Source: Kaistella haifensis DSM 19056
GTDB lineage: Bacteria; Bacteroidota; Bacteroidia; Flavobacteriales; Weeksellaceae
NCBI RefSeq assembly: GCF_000735695.2
Contig: NZ_JASZ02000004.1
Coordinates: forward strand, 62,001-126,000
Length of the DNA stretch: 64,000 nucleotides
Direction of reading: 5' to 3'
Both the position numbers and the translations under genes were made by a program. Position 1 is the first letter of the stretch; each line of letters opens with the position of its first letter. Under the pieces are notes generated by a model. That model made no database searches. It worked only from the letters and a program-made list of their open reading frames with translations, and had not been told where the DNA came from. Of this stretch, positions 54,748 to 63,735 are shown piece after piece.

Positions 54748-55479
54748 ATGCAGGACGGTTCTTTCGTGGTTTTTCTTAAAAATAAATTGCAGCGATTCAA
54801 GGGGCAAACCGTTTCGCGTGCTTCTAGCAAGGCGGAAACCGATTTTTCTGCCATTGATTTTATTAAAATTATAGACCTTGATTCTTTTGGGAACTTGATG
54901 CTATTGGTGTTTAATGATTTCTTTTTAAGTATTGATTTTGGGAATTCGGGAAGCATGTTGGTGAACAAAACTAAAAAAGCAGCCGCCGATTTTTCTTTGC
55001 ATTTTCCACATTCCGAGATCAATTTTTATTCGTGCGAAACTAAAATTCATCAAGGAAAACCGAATGATTATTTCCAATTTCCTAATGATATTTTAAATAA
55101 AAAATTTGATGGAGAATTGGCGTTGAGCAAACTTCAGCAATATTTCGCGGAAGAAAATATCGGAAATGCTTTGATGGAAAAAAGTGTTTTTGTTGGAATG
55201 GGCGATCTCATCAGAACCGAAGCACTTTATCGGGCAAAAATTCATCCGGAAAGTTTGGTAAAAAATATTCCGGAAAAAAAACTGATCTTCCTGATTGTAA
55301 GCGCTGTGAATTTCGCGGATGAACTTGTTGAATATTTTAAAAATGATGAGGTCAATTCAAAAGCATTGATTTTTGAGAAGAAAATGTGTCCGAAAGATAA
55401 ATCGGAAATTCAGATAGCTATTTCTACGGAAACTAACCGGAAGATTTACATTTGCCCGAAATGTCAGAAACTATTTTAA
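54748..55479 (+). CDS. Nei/Fpg-like protein lacking the catalytic Pro-Glu
   Basis: 243 residues with the fold of Fpg/Nei DNA glycosylases. A helix-two-turn-helix region is YFAEENIGNALMEKSVFVGM, then GDLIRTEALYRAKIHPESL. A C-terminal zinc finger has CPKDKSEIQIAISTETNRKI and then YICPKCQ. Active family members begin with MPEGP, where Pro2 forms the Schiff base and Glu3 assists. Here the N-terminus is MQDGSFVVFLKN, so both positions are replaced (Gln, Asp). Probably a DNA-binding protein without lyase activity. Upstream bases offer no alternative start with Pro-Glu. Confidence 0.82.
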   Translation: MQDGSFVVFLKNKLQRFKGQTVSRASSKAETDFSAIDFIKIIDLDSFGNLMLLVFNDFFLSIDFGNSGSMLVNKTKKAAADFSLHFPHSEINFYSCETKIHQGKPNDYFQFPNDILNKKFDGELALSKLQQYFAEENIGNALMEKSVFVGMGDLIRTEALYRAKIHPESLVKNIPEKKLIFLIVSAVNFADELVEYFKNDEVNSKALIFEKKMCPKDKSEIQIAISTETNRKIYICPKCQKLF

Positions 55480-55480
55480 T

Positions 55481-55510
55481 AAAAAAATCCTGCCGAAACA
55501 GGATTTTTTT
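55481..55510. terminator. bidirectional terminator
   Basis: AAAAAAATCCTG (55481-55492) and CAGGATTTTTTT (55499-55510), perfect 12-bp stem with a 6-nt loop, between the Nei-like gene and convergent cysK. Confidence 0.92.
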
Positions 55511-55513
55511 GTT

Positions 55514-56446
55514 TTAATATTCGAAAGCACTTTCCTCGAAAAGTCCGTCAACAGACCAGTATCTTTCGCCGGTATCGTAATTGAAAGTAAGAATTTTCGA
55601 TCCTTCCGGAATTTCGGAAAGTTTTTTGTTAATCGCTGCCAAAGAAGCTCCGGTAGAGATTCCCGCGAGAATTCCTTCCTGTTTTGCTAGTTTTTTGGTG
55701 AATTTGTACGCTTCGTCTTTTTCCACCTGAATGGTTCCGTCGAGAATTTCGGTATTCAAAACTTTCGGGATAAACCCAGCTCCGATTCCTTGTAATGGGT
55801 GCGGACCGGGATTACCTCCGGAAATTACCGGTGAATCTTTTGGTTCCACAGCGAAGCTTTTCAGATTCGGGAATTGTTGTTTCAAAACTTGGGTAACACC
55901 GGTGATGTGGCCGCCGGTTCCCACTCCCGTGATCACATAATCGAAACCTTCGGGGAAATCGTTGAGAATTTCCTGAGCGGTAGTTTTCTGATGAATTTCA
56001 GGGTTTGATGGGTTTTCGAACTGTTGAGGAATCCAAACATTATCGAGGGTTTCTGCCATTTCTAATGCTTTTTTTATTGCTCCGGAAGTTCCGAGTTCTC
56101 TTGGAGTCAGCACAAATTTAGCACCATAAGAAGACATCAGTTTTCTGCGTTCCACACTCATGCTTTCGGGCATTACCAAAACGAGTTGATAGCCTTTCAC
56201 GGCACAAACCATTGCCAATCCAACGCCGGTGTTTCCGGAAGTTGGTTCTACAATAAGGGTATTTTTATTGATTTTGCCTTCTCTTTCAGCTTTTTCGATC
56301 ATTGCGAGTGCAATTCTGTCTTTGATGCTGCCGCCGGGATTTTGGCGTTCAAGTTTCATCCAAACTTCCACATTTTTATCAAAAATAGAATTGATCTTAA
56401 CGAGTGGAGTGTTTCCAATGGCTTCTAAAACATTATTAATCTTCAT
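55514..56446 (-). CDS. cysK: cysteine synthase A (O-acetylserine sulfhydrylase)
   Basis: 310 residues, PLP enzyme. The PLP lysine is in [20 protein letters not shown] (about 42), the acetylserine loop is [15 protein letters not shown] (about 70), and [11 protein letters not shown] binds phosphate. The C-terminal [10 protein letters not shown] is also present. Forms cysteine from O-acetylserine and sulfide. It is downstream of the serine acetyltransferase that makes its substrate (33 bp gap), so the two are one operon. Confidence 0.95.
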   Translation of the reverse strand: MKINNVLEAIGNTPLVKINSIFDKNVEVWMKLERQNPGGSIKDRIALAMIEKAEREGKINKNTLIVEPTSGNTGVGLAMVCAVKGYQLVLVMPESMSVERRKLMSSYGAKFVLTPRELGTSGAIKKALEMAETLDNVWIPQQFENPSNPEIHQKTTAQEILNDFPEGFDYVITGVGTGGHITGVTQVLKQQFPNLKSFAVEPKDSPVISGGNPGPHPLQGIGAGFIPKVLNTEILDGTIQVEKDEAYKFTKKLAKQEGILAGISTGASLAAINKKLSEIPEGSKILTFNYDTGERYWSVDGLFEESAFEY

Positions 56447-56479
56447 GATATGAGGTATTTATTTAAAATTGTATTTGAA

Positions 56480-57295
56480 TTAAATGATGAAATTAATCGG
56501 CTCATTTGCCGGGAATTTGTTTTTCACCGTAACTTGTCCTTTGTGAAATACCACTGAATTTGGTGCCACACTTTCTGTGACCCAAACATTTCCACCGATG
56601 AGCGAGTTTTCACCGATGATGGTTTCGCCACCGAGAATGGTTGCGTTGGCGTAAATCACGACCTGATCTTCGATGGTTGGATGACGTTTTTGATCCTGTA
56701 AATCTTTCGTAACAGAAAGTGCGCCTAAAGTTACCCCTTGATAAATTTTTACATTTTTCCCAATAATCGAGGTTTCGCCGATGACGACTCCGGTACCGTG
56801 GTCGATAAAGAAATTTTCGCCGATTTCTGCGCCGGGATGAATATCGATTCCGGTTTTGCTGTGGGCATATTCGGTCCAGATTCTTGGTATCAGTGGGATT
56901 TTGTTTTTAAAAAGTTCGTGAGAAAGTCTGTAAACAGCGATTGCGAAAAATCCGGGATAGGAAAACATCACTTCTTCCACATTTTGTGCAGCGGGATCGT
57001 TTTCAAAAATATATTGCGCATCGTTTTCTAGTGAACGATAAATTTCGGGGAATTTTTCAAAAAAAACATCGCTTTCCACGGTTTCGTGACCGGTCATCAC
57101 CGTAGATAAAATTTCGGTGAATTCTGTTTTAAAATCACTAAGCCTTTGCTCAATCAGTTCAATTTCGGAGCACCGCTGATATTCCAAAAAAAAGATAAAC
57201 CGAAAAAAGCGATCGATAAAATTCTCAGTTTTCCGCTTGTCGATATCGAATTTTCTGTTGTGATAGCCCAAATGGAGATGTTCGGTGAAAGTCAT
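56480..57295 (-). CDS. epsC: serine O-acetyltransferase
   Basis: 271 residues. A left-handed beta-helix of hexapeptide repeats ([40 protein letters not shown], and so on) carries the catalytic Asp/His residues in [12 protein letters not shown] and [12 protein letters not shown]. Acetylates serine with acetyl-CoA, feeding cysK. An N-terminal helical extension of about 100 residues is typical of the plant-like/EpsC form. Minus-strand TACCTTTG at 57313-57320 is the likely promoter. Confidence 0.94.
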   Translation of the reverse strand: MTFTEHLHLGYHNRKFDIDKRKTENFIDRFFRFIFFLEYQRCSEIELIEQRLSDFKTEFTEILSTVMTGHETVESDVFFEKFPEIYRSLENDAQYIFENDPAAQNVEEVMFSYPGFFAIAVYRLSHELFKNKIPLIPRIWTEYAHSKTGIDIHPGAEIGENFFIDHGTGVVIGETSIIGKNVKIYQGVTLGALSVTKDLQDQKRHPTIEDQVVIYANATILGGETIIGENSLIGGNVWVTESVAPNSVVFHKGQVTVKNKFPANEPINFII

Positions 57296-57312
57296 GTGAG
57301 GGATATTTCAAA

Positions 57313-57320
57313 CAAAGGTA
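57313..57320 (-). promoter_or_regulatory. -7 element of epsC-cysK
   Basis: TACCTTTG on the minus strand matches TAnnTTTG, 18 bp before the epsC ATG. Confidence 0.5.
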
Positions 57321-57430
57321 ACTAAGAATTAAGAGAATGCGGTTGATGTAGGGTAATAAAAAATCAACCAAGATCATTTATAAAATAAATAAATTCTAAA
57401 TTTAGAATTGCCCACCACTTCAATATTTCT

Positions 57431-57438
57431 TAAATTTG
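57431..57438 (+). promoter_or_regulatory. candidate -7 element of mdh
   Basis: TAAATTTG matches TAnnTTTG and implies a leader of about 125 nt before the mdh ATG, containing the hairpin at 57519-57542. Confidence 0.4.
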
Positions 57439-57518
57439 TCCTAAGACATTGAAGGATTTTTTAAGCAAAATTTTCCTTTTTGTCGATTATTTTTAAACAA
57501 TAATAAATTAAATAATAA

Positions 57519-57542
57519 ATATGAAACCGAAAGGTTCCATAT
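57519..57542 (+). promoter_or_regulatory. GAAA-tetraloop hairpin in the mdh leader
   Basis: ATATG (57519-57523), AACC (57525-57528), loop GAAA, GGTT (57533-57536), CATAT (57538-57542), with one A-C mismatch. Not followed by a T run, so not a terminator. It ends 28 bp before the ATG. Confidence 0.5.
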
Positions 57543-57570
57543 CTCCGTTAAAAACAATAAATAATTAGAT

Positions 57571-58497
57571 ATGAAAGTAACCGTTGTAGGTGCAGGTGCT
57601 GTAGGCGCAAGCTGTGCTGAATACATTGCGATGAAAGATTTCGCTTCAGAAGTAGTTTTAGTTGATATCAAAGAAGGTTTTGCGGAAGGCAAGGCGATGG
57701 ATTTGATGCAAACCGCTTCATTAAACGGGTTTGATACCAAAATTACCGGAACTACCGGAGATTACAGCAAAACCGCAGGTTCTAAAGTTGCCGTAATCAC
57801 TTCCGGAATTCCAAGAAAACCTGGTATGACCAGAGAAGAGCTGATCGGCATCAACGCAGGAATTGTAAAGGATGTGACTGCGAATCTGGTAAAACATTCT
57901 CCGGATGTCATCATCATCGTGGTTTCCAATCCAATGGATACCATGGCTTATTTAGTTCACAAAACTTCAGGATTACCTAAAAATAAAATCATCGGAATGG
58001 GTGGAGCGTTAGATTCTGCACGTTTCAAATATAGATTGGCAGAAGCATTAGAAAGCCCCATATCAGATGTTGACGGTATGGTGATTGCCGCACATAGCGA
58101 TACCGGAATGCTTCCCTTAATGAGCAAAGCCACAAGAAATGGTGTGCCTGTAACCGAGTTTTTGTCAGAAGAACAGCAAAACTATGTTGCAGAAGAAACC
58201 AAAGTAGGAGGAGCTACACTTACAAAATTACTCGGTACTTCAGCTTGGTACGCACCGGGCGCAGCGGTTTCTGTGTTGGTACAATCCATCCTTTGCGATC
58301 AAAAGAAAATGATTCCTTGTTCACTAATGTTGGATGGCGAATATGGCGAAAGCGATATCTGTTTGGGTGTTCCTGCAATTATCGGTGCTAATGGCGTTGA
58401 GAAAATCGTAGACATCACCCTTACCGATGCGGAGAAAGCGAAATTCGCAGAAGCAGCGAAAGCAGTAAGAGAAGTAAACGGAGATTTGAAATTCTAA
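57571..58497 (+). CDS. mdh: malate dehydrogenase
   Basis: 308 residues, lactate/malate dehydrogenase superfamily. NAD-binding KVTVVGAGAVGASCAEYIA, substrate loop with Arg residues SGIPRKPGMTREELIGINAG, VSNPMDTMAYLVHK, and catalytic His in VIAAHSDTGMLPL. The Arg in PRKPGMTR indicates malate, not lactate. TCA-cycle enzyme, and here also a partner of the glyoxylate shunt. Confidence 0.96.
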   Translation: MKVTVVGAGAVGASCAEYIAMKDFASEVVLVDIKEGFAEGKAMDLMQTASLNGFDTKITGTTGDYSKTAGSKVAVITSGIPRKPGMTREELIGINAGIVKDVTANLVKHSPDVIIIVVSNPMDTMAYLVHKTSGLPKNKIIGMGGALDSARFKYRLAEALESPISDVDGMVIAAHSDTGMLPLMSKATRNGVPVTEFLSEEQQNYVAEETKVGGATLTKLLGTSAWYAPGAAVSVLVQSILCDQKKMIPCSLMLDGEYGESDICLGVPAIIGANGVEKIVDITLTDAEKAKFAEAAKAVREVNGDLKF

Positions 58498-58522
58498 AAA
58501 TTTCTCTATTCAAATAAACAAC

Positions 58523-58554
58523 CTTCCGGGAAATAATCTGGAAGTTTTTTTTTT
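58523..58554 (+). terminator. terminator of mdh
   Basis: CTTCCGG (58523-58529) and CTGGAAG (58538-58544) with one G-T pair, then about ten T. Confidence 0.75.
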
Positions 58555-58635
58555 AAGTGAACTTTAAAATTTTAGTTTCATCTTAAAAATAGAACAATTT
58601 AATAGGAACTTAACTCCATTCCCACACAAACCTAT

Positions 58636-58643
58636 TATCTTTG
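58636..58643 (+). promoter_or_regulatory. -7 element of pafA
   Basis: TATCTTTG matches TAnnTTTG, 25 bp before the ATG at 58669. Confidence 0.5.
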
Positions 58644-58668
58644 TATTTCTTTAATAAAAGTAAAAATC

Positions 58669-60315
58669 ATGTCCAAAAAAATTCAAATTTTAGCCCTTGT
58701 TTTCTTGTCGGCTTTCAGTATGAATGCTCAAAAAAATAAAACAACCCAACTCGAAAGGCCCAAGTTGGTGGTAGGTTTGGTGATCGATCAGATGCGTTGG
58801 GATTACCTGTACCGCTACTACGACAAATTCGGGAATGACGGTTTTAAAAGACTTTTAAACCAAGGATATTCTTTAAATAATGTGCATATCAATTATGTTC
58901 CTACGGTTACTGCGATAGGTCATACTTCGATTTATACAGGCTCGGTTCCGGCGATTCACGGGATTGCGGGGAACGATTGGACGGACAAAAATACCGGCAA
59001 AAATGTATATTGCACCACCGACGAAACGGTGTTGCCAGTAGGAACTTCCAGCAAAAAAGTAGGAAGTCACTCTCCGAAAAACCTATGGTCAACTACGATT
59101 ACTGACGAGTTGCGAATGGCGACTAACTTTCAGGCAAAAGTTGTGGGCGTTTCATTGAAAGATCGAGCGTCGATTCTTCCGGCGGGGCATAATCCAACCG
59201 GAGCTTTCTGGTTCGATGATTCGTCCGGGAATTTTGTGACAAGTTCTTATTATAGCAACGATTTGCCTCAATGGTTGAAGAATTTCAATGGGCAGAATTT
59301 ACCAGATAAATTAATCGCAAACGGATGGAACACTTTGCTCCCAATCGATCAATACACCGAAAGCTCACCGGATAATTCTCCGTGGGAAGGATTGCTCGGA
59401 AGTGCAAAAACACCTACATTTCCTTACAGCAATTTAGCTCAAGATTATCAAGCCAAAAAAGATAATATCCGATATACGCCTTTTGGTTCTACTTTAACTC
59501 TGAAAGTTGCCGAAGCTGCTTTGGATGGTGAACAATTGGGAAAAGACAATGTAACGGATTTCTTAGCTGTAAATATCGCTTCCACAGATTATGCAGGACA
59601 TAAATTTGGACCCAATTCCATTGAAGTTGAGGACGTTTATTTAAGATTAGATGCGGATTTGGCGGATTTCTTCAAAATGTTAGATGCTAAAGTAGGGAAG
59701 GGACAATACACCGTTTTCCTTTCAGCTGATCATGGTGGCGCACATTCCGAAGGTTTCATGAAAGAACATAAAATGGCAACTGGATTCTTTGCTGATAATG
59801 CTGAAAAAAACTTAAATGATCTTCTAAAATTAAAGTATCAATACGATAAACTCATCATCGGGATTGATAATTACCAGATTTATTTGGATCAAAATTATAT
59901 GAAAGCCAATAAGCTCAATGCAGAAGAAGTTGCGGATTATTTGGTGGATGAGTTGAATAAAGATCAAACTGTTCTTTTCGCTGTGAATTTGAAAAAGATC
60001 GGGCAATCACCCATTCCGGAACCCATTAAATCTAGAATAATCAATGGTTACAACTGGCAGAGAAGTGGCGATATTCAGTTGGTTTCCCACGATTCGATGT
60101 TGCCACCCTATTCCAAAACCGGAACCACCCATAGTGTTTGGAATTCTTATGATTCCCATATTCCTTTGATTTTCATGGGATGGGGTTTCAAAAACGGAGA
60201 AAGCAATAGAGATTATAACATGACCGATATTGCACCGACTTTATCCGCTTTGCTCAGAATCCAATTCCCAAGTGGAAACATCGGAAACCCGATTGTGGAA
60301 GCTTTAGGAAAGTAA
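58669..60315 (+). CDS. pafA: alkaline phosphatase PafA
   Basis: 548 residues with signal peptide (MSKKIQILALVFLSAFSMNA). Alkaline-phosphatase superfamily: metal ligand Asp in LVVGLVIDQMRWDYLYR, nucleophile Thr in PTVTAIGHTSIYTGSVPAIH (about 84), metal site in FLAVNIASTDYAGHKFG and FLSADHGGAHSEGFM, and His in KTGTTHSVWNSYD. It is the phosphate-insensitive periplasmic phosphomonoesterase widespread in Bacteroidota. Own promoter and terminator. Confidence 0.94.
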   Translation: MSKKIQILALVFLSAFSMNAQKNKTTQLERPKLVVGLVIDQMRWDYLYRYYDKFGNDGFKRLLNQGYSLNNVHINYVPTVTAIGHTSIYTGSVPAIHGIAGNDWTDKNTGKNVYCTTDETVLPVGTSSKKVGSHSPKNLWSTTITDELRMATNFQAKVVGVSLKDRASILPAGHNPTGAFWFDDSSGNFVTSSYYSNDLPQWLKNFNGQNLPDKLIANGWNTLLPIDQYTESSPDNSPWEGLLGSAKTPTFPYSNLAQDYQAKKDNIRYTPFGSTLTLKVAEAALDGEQLGKDNVTDFLAVNIASTDYAGHKFGPNSIEVEDVYLRLDADLADFFKMLDAKVGKGQYTVFLSADHGGAHSEGFMKEHKMATGFFADNAEKNLNDLLKLKYQYDKLIIGIDNYQIYLDQNYMKANKLNAEEVADYLVDELNKDQTVLFAVNLKKIGQSPIPEPIKSRIINGYNWQRSGDIQLVSHDSMLPPYSKTGTTHSVWNSYDSHIPLIFMGWGFKNGESNRDYNMTDIAPTLSALLRIQFPSGNIGNPIVEALGK

Positions 60316-60335
60316 AATTGAATAAATACTAAAAG

Positions 60336-60370
60336 AAAAAGAGCGCGCTGAAATACAGTGCGTTCTTTTT
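60336..60370. terminator. terminator between pafA and DUF4136 gene
   Basis: AAAAAGAGCGCGCTG (60336-60350) pairs over its full 15 bp with CAGTGCGTTCTTTTT (60356-60370), including two G-T pairs; loop of 5. Suits both convergent genes. Confidence 0.9.
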
Positions 60371-60390
60371 TATTATTAACATTAAAAAAA

Positions 60391-60924
60391 CTATTTTCCT
60401 TTTTGTGGAGGGTAATTTGCCATGATTTCCGAAACAATTTCCGGGATTTGTTTTTGTTTCTGTTTTGGCGAATCTACTGAAATTCCGCTTCCGACTCCCT
60501 GCCAAACCAGTTTTTGTGTTTTTGCATCAATCAAATCTACGATCAAAGAACCTTGGTTATAATTGGAAGTCCAAGTTCTGTTCACCCCAACTCCCCAACC
60601 GAAAGGACCGCCCCAACCGTACATTCCGTAAGGTCTCGTGCTTTGTACATCCTGAATTTTCTTGTGGTTGGCTTTCACATTTACGATCAAATCCGGGTTA
60701 TCCGCAACGCTCATGCCTTTGGTTTGCAATTGCTTGGAAACCTCATTCAAAACGCGGTCTTTATCAATATCATTGAGTTTCAAATCGTCGATTCTCAGTT
60801 TATAGGTTTTATAAGCATTGAAGTTTGCGGTTTCTGCGTAATCGGATTTTACATTAAAAGGACTACAAGAAGTTAATCCCAAAGTAGCCGAAGCCAGCAA
60901 CAGGAAAAAATATTTTTTGCCCAT
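60391..60924 (-). CDS. DUF4136 lipoprotein
   Basis: 177 residues from the ATG at 60924, chosen because MGKKYFFLLLASATLGLTSC is a lipoprotein signal (Cys20). The DUF4136 domain follows: VKSDYAETANFNAYKTYKLR, then RVLNEVSKQLQTKGMSVADN, VNVKANHKKI and a C-terminal GSLIVDLIDAKTQKLVWQGV. Found widely as periplasmic or outer-membrane lipoprotein; function unknown. Convergent with pafA. Confidence 0.88.
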   Translation of the reverse strand: MGKKYFFLLLASATLGLTSCSPFNVKSDYAETANFNAYKTYKLRIDDLKLNDIDKDRVLNEVSKQLQTKGMSVADNPDLIVNVKANHKKIQDVQSTRPYGMYGWGGPFGWGVGVNRTWTSNYNQGSLIVDLIDAKTQKLVWQGVGSGISVDSPKQKQKQIPEIVSEIMANYPPQKGK

Positions 60925-60987
60925 CGCTTTAAAATTTGTTTTGCGGTATTTGATAATTGTTGATTTCATCGCCAAAATTTTATTTGT

Positions 60988-61170
<183 letters not shown>

Positions 61171-61194
61171 TTAAATCAAAATGACTGAAAATTT

Positions 61195-61209
61195 TATCTT
61201 TGTTACATG
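61195..61209 (+). promoter_or_regulatory. TAnnTTTG-N4-ATG: leaderless promoter
   Basis: TATCTTTG (61195-61202), then TTAC and the ATG at 61207: the same 4-nt gap as at 42711 and 9400. Confidence 0.5.
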
Positions 61210-61536
61210 ATAATGGTTTGCCAAAGGCTTCTCAAAAATACGAAAATTTCAGCGATTACAATTTTTCCCTTTATTATTCTGCGGAAAAATGCCTCGCGTC
61301 ACGATCGCGTACTCATCAATCACGAGAAAATTCACCTTCGTCAGCAACTGGAGCTTTTCATTATTTTCTTTTATTTATGGTATGTCATCGAATATTATTA
61401 CTGGTTTTTCCGGCTCCGAGATTCCTTTCAGGCCTACAAATCCATCTCATTCGAGCGTGAAGCTTATGCGATGGAAAACGATTTCAATTACCTCGAAACC
61501 AGAAGATGGTGGAGTTTTCTGAAGTTTATCGTATAA
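61207..61536 (+). CDS. small membrane protein with HEKIH metal motif
   Basis: 109 residues. NHEKIHLRQQLELFIIFFYLWY contains an HExxH zinc motif (about residues 39-43) at the start of a hydrophobic helix, and SFEREAYAMENDFNYLETR follows with a possible third Glu ligand (EREAYAMEND). Conserved in Flavobacteria as an uncharacterised protein; it resembles a minimal metallopeptidase core but is too short to assign activity. Likely membrane-anchored. First ATG at 61207; a second at 61213. Confidence 0.75.
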   Translation: MIMVCQRLLKNTKISAITIFPFIILRKNASRHDRVLINHEKIHLRQQLELFIIFFYLWYVIEYYYWFFRLRDSFQAYKSISFEREAYAMENDFNYLETRRWWSFLKFIV

Positions 61537-61537
61537 T

Positions 61538-61660
61538 TTTTGGGCGCACATTTCCGGCTTTCACTACTCGCTTCCCGGCTCCTGCGTCGCCGGGAGAGCT
61601 CAAACATGCCGTTCAATCCGGGGCGCAACTCGATTTACTATCGAAAGTTTGGTTTTTAAT
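61538..61660. repeat. GC-rich dispersed-type intergenic repeat
   Basis: About 120 bp clearly richer in G+C than its surroundings, containing CCCGGC (61574-61579) and GCCGGG (61589-61594) as an inverted repeat and phrases such as GAGCTCAAACATGCCGTTCA. I recall similar sequences scattered in Chryseobacterium genomes; not searched here. The open frame across it is not a gene. Confidence 0.65.
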
Positions 61661-61686
61661 CAAAATATTTCCCCGAAATTTGTTCC

Positions 61687-62598
61687 ATGAAAATCCCGGA
61701 AATCCAAATTCCCATCATTCCAATTCCTTTAGAGAAAAACATAACGCTTTTCATCAAACGCGAAGATCTCATCCACCCTGAAATCTCCGGAAATAAATTC
61801 TGGAAACTCTTCTACAACATCAATCATTATTTAGAAAAAAAACCTGAGAAACCTTTCCTGATCACTTTTGGGGGCGCATTTTCTAATCATATTGCCGCTG
61901 TAGCCGCATTAGGGAAAGAATCGGGAGTTTCTACTTTGGGCATCATCCGTGGACAAGAATTACACGATCGTTGGCAAGAAAATCCAACCTTGAAAACCGC
62001 TTCCGAAAACGGAATGGAATTTCGCTTCGTTACCCGACAAGAATATAACGACAAAAATCAGCTTACCGAAAATTTGCAAATTGAATTTCCGCATGCGCTC
62101 ATCATTCCGGAAGGTGGAACCAACAAAAATGCAGTGAAAGGCATCCAATACCTGCTGAATAATGAAACGAAAAGTTTTGATTATCTTTGTACCGCAGTTG
62201 GAACCGGAGGAACGGTCGCAGGATTATCCAGATTTGCGGAGCAACATCAGAAGGTTTTGGGTTTTAAAGTGGTAATTGATCAGTCATTGGAAAAAACTGT
62301 TGCGGAACTTTCCGGAAAGAATAATTTTGATTTGATTGATGCACAAGATGGCGGGTACGGCAAAATAACTGATGAAAATATTCGTTTTATCAATGAATTT
62401 TACCAAAATTTCGGCATCGAACTCGATCCAATTTATACCGGAAAAATGATGAGGAAGATTTTCGAGCTTATCGAAGAAGATTATTTCCCGGAAAAGAGCC
62501 GGATTTTGGCGTTCCACACCGGCGGTTTGCAAGGAATAGAAGGAGCCAACGAAATGCTGAGGAAGAAAAACAGAGCATTGATTCAATTCGGAAAATGA
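61687..62598 (+). CDS. 1-aminocyclopropane-1-carboxylate deaminase/D-cysteine desulfhydrase family
   Basis: 303 residues, PLP fold type II. The PLP lysine is in IKREDLIHPEISGNKFWKLF (about residue 36), Asn in TFGGAFSNHIAAVAALGKES, and the phosphate-binding TAVGTGGTVAGLSRF (about 170). Family members deaminate ACC or D-cysteine; those in Bacteroidota are usually annotated as D-cysteine desulfhydrase. Start at ATG 61687. Confidence 0.9.
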   Translation: MKIPEIQIPIIPIPLEKNITLFIKREDLIHPEISGNKFWKLFYNINHYLEKKPEKPFLITFGGAFSNHIAAVAALGKESGVSTLGIIRGQELHDRWQENPTLKTASENGMEFRFVTRQEYNDKNQLTENLQIEFPHALIIPEGGTNKNAVKGIQYLLNNETKSFDYLCTAVGTGGTVAGLSRFAEQHQKVLGFKVVIDQSLEKTVAELSGKNNFDLIDAQDGGYGKITDENIRFINEFYQNFGIELDPIYTGKMMRKIFELIEEDYFPEKSRILAFHTGGLQGIEGANEMLRKKNRALIQFGK

Positions 62599-62656
62599 GG
62601 GCTTTACCCATCAAAAAAATAAAAACATTGGCATTAGTCCAAAATTTAAAATATTT

Positions 62657-63706
62657 ATGAAAAGCATATTTTGTATCCTTTCAATACTTATTTTATCAAA
62701 ATTCCAAGCTCAGAGCTGGAAAAACGATGAGCAGTATATACAGAAATTCGCACCCTACGCTGTAGAGGAAATGGAAAAATACAAAATTCCGGCTTCCATC
62801 ACTTTAGCACAAGGACTTTTAGAAACCGGTGGCGGACAGAGCCGCCTCGCACAGATCGGTAAAAACCACTTCGGCATTAAATGTAAAGAAGACTGGACGG
62901 GCAAGACGATGAAACACACCGATGATGCTCCGAATGAGTGTTTCCGGGTGTATGATGATCCGCGGGAATCTTACGAAGATCATTCGAAATTTTTAGCTTA
63001 TCGGCAATATTATGTCAATCTTTTCAAGCTCGATATGAAAGATTATAAAGCTTGGGCACACGGACTGAAAAAAGCCGGATATGCTACAAATCCGCGCTAT
63101 GCTTATATTTTAATTGATAAAATCGAAAAAAATAGACTTTACGAATTCGATAATACCAACTCCAAAGAAGTTTTGTACACCATCTTGAAAATGTATCCGA
63201 ATTTAGAAAGCGACCGAATCTTCATGGCTCAGCTTGAACAAAGCAAAGTGAAACCAAAACCTGCAACGGTGACAGTTCCTTACGAGCAAACTTCTTACGC
63301 AAAACAGCAACAAAAGGTCAATCAATTGAAGACCAGCGCCGAAATGTTGAACTCTATTCTGGTAAAAAACCATCCGAATGGCGGTAGAAAATTTGTTGTG
63401 ATTCCAATGGATACTCAGCTTTCTTTAATCTCTAAAAAATTCGGGATTTCTGAAAGTAAATTGATGAAATGGAACGAACTCGACGGTGGAGAACTGATGA
63501 GAAACGATATTCTTTTCCTGGAATCCAAAGCTTCGAGCGGAAATGTGGCTACTTACAAAACCAAAGTAGGAGAGACGATGCATGATGTTTCCCAAAAATT
63601 CGGCATAAAACTTTCGAAATTGTATTCGAAAAACAGGATGGAGTACGGCGAACAACCCCGAGTCGGGCAACTTATTTATCTTCAAAGCAAAAAACCTAGA
63701 AGCTAA
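62657..63706 (+). CDS. glucosaminidase with LysM repeats
   Basis: 349 residues with signal peptide ([20 protein letters not shown]). Glucosaminidase domain about 20-170: [20 protein letters not shown] with the catalytic Glu, [12 protein letters not shown], and [20 protein letters not shown]. The C-terminus has two LysM modules ([20 protein letters not shown] and [20 protein letters not shown]) that bind peptidoglycan. A cell-wall hydrolase for growth or division. Confidence 0.93.
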   Translation: MKSIFCILSILILSKFQAQSWKNDEQYIQKFAPYAVEEMEKYKIPASITLAQGLLETGGGQSRLAQIGKNHFGIKCKEDWTGKTMKHTDDAPNECFRVYDDPRESYEDHSKFLAYRQYYVNLFKLDMKDYKAWAHGLKKAGYATNPRYAYILIDKIEKNRLYEFDNTNSKEVLYTILKMYPNLESDRIFMAQLEQSKVKPKPATVTVPYEQTSYAKQQQKVNQLKTSAEMLNSILVKNHPNGGRKFVVIPMDTQLSLISKKFGISESKLMKWNELDGGELMRNDILFLESKASSGNVATYKTKVGETMHDVSQKFGIKLSKLYSKNRMEYGEQPRVGQLIYLQSKKPRS

Positions 63707-63735
63707 ATTTATTATTAATAAAATTTTTAAAGAAA

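Noticed and set aside
61506-61781. 91-codon plus-strand frame
   Set aside because: Runs through the GC-rich repeat and overlaps the starts of two real genes; no protein character.
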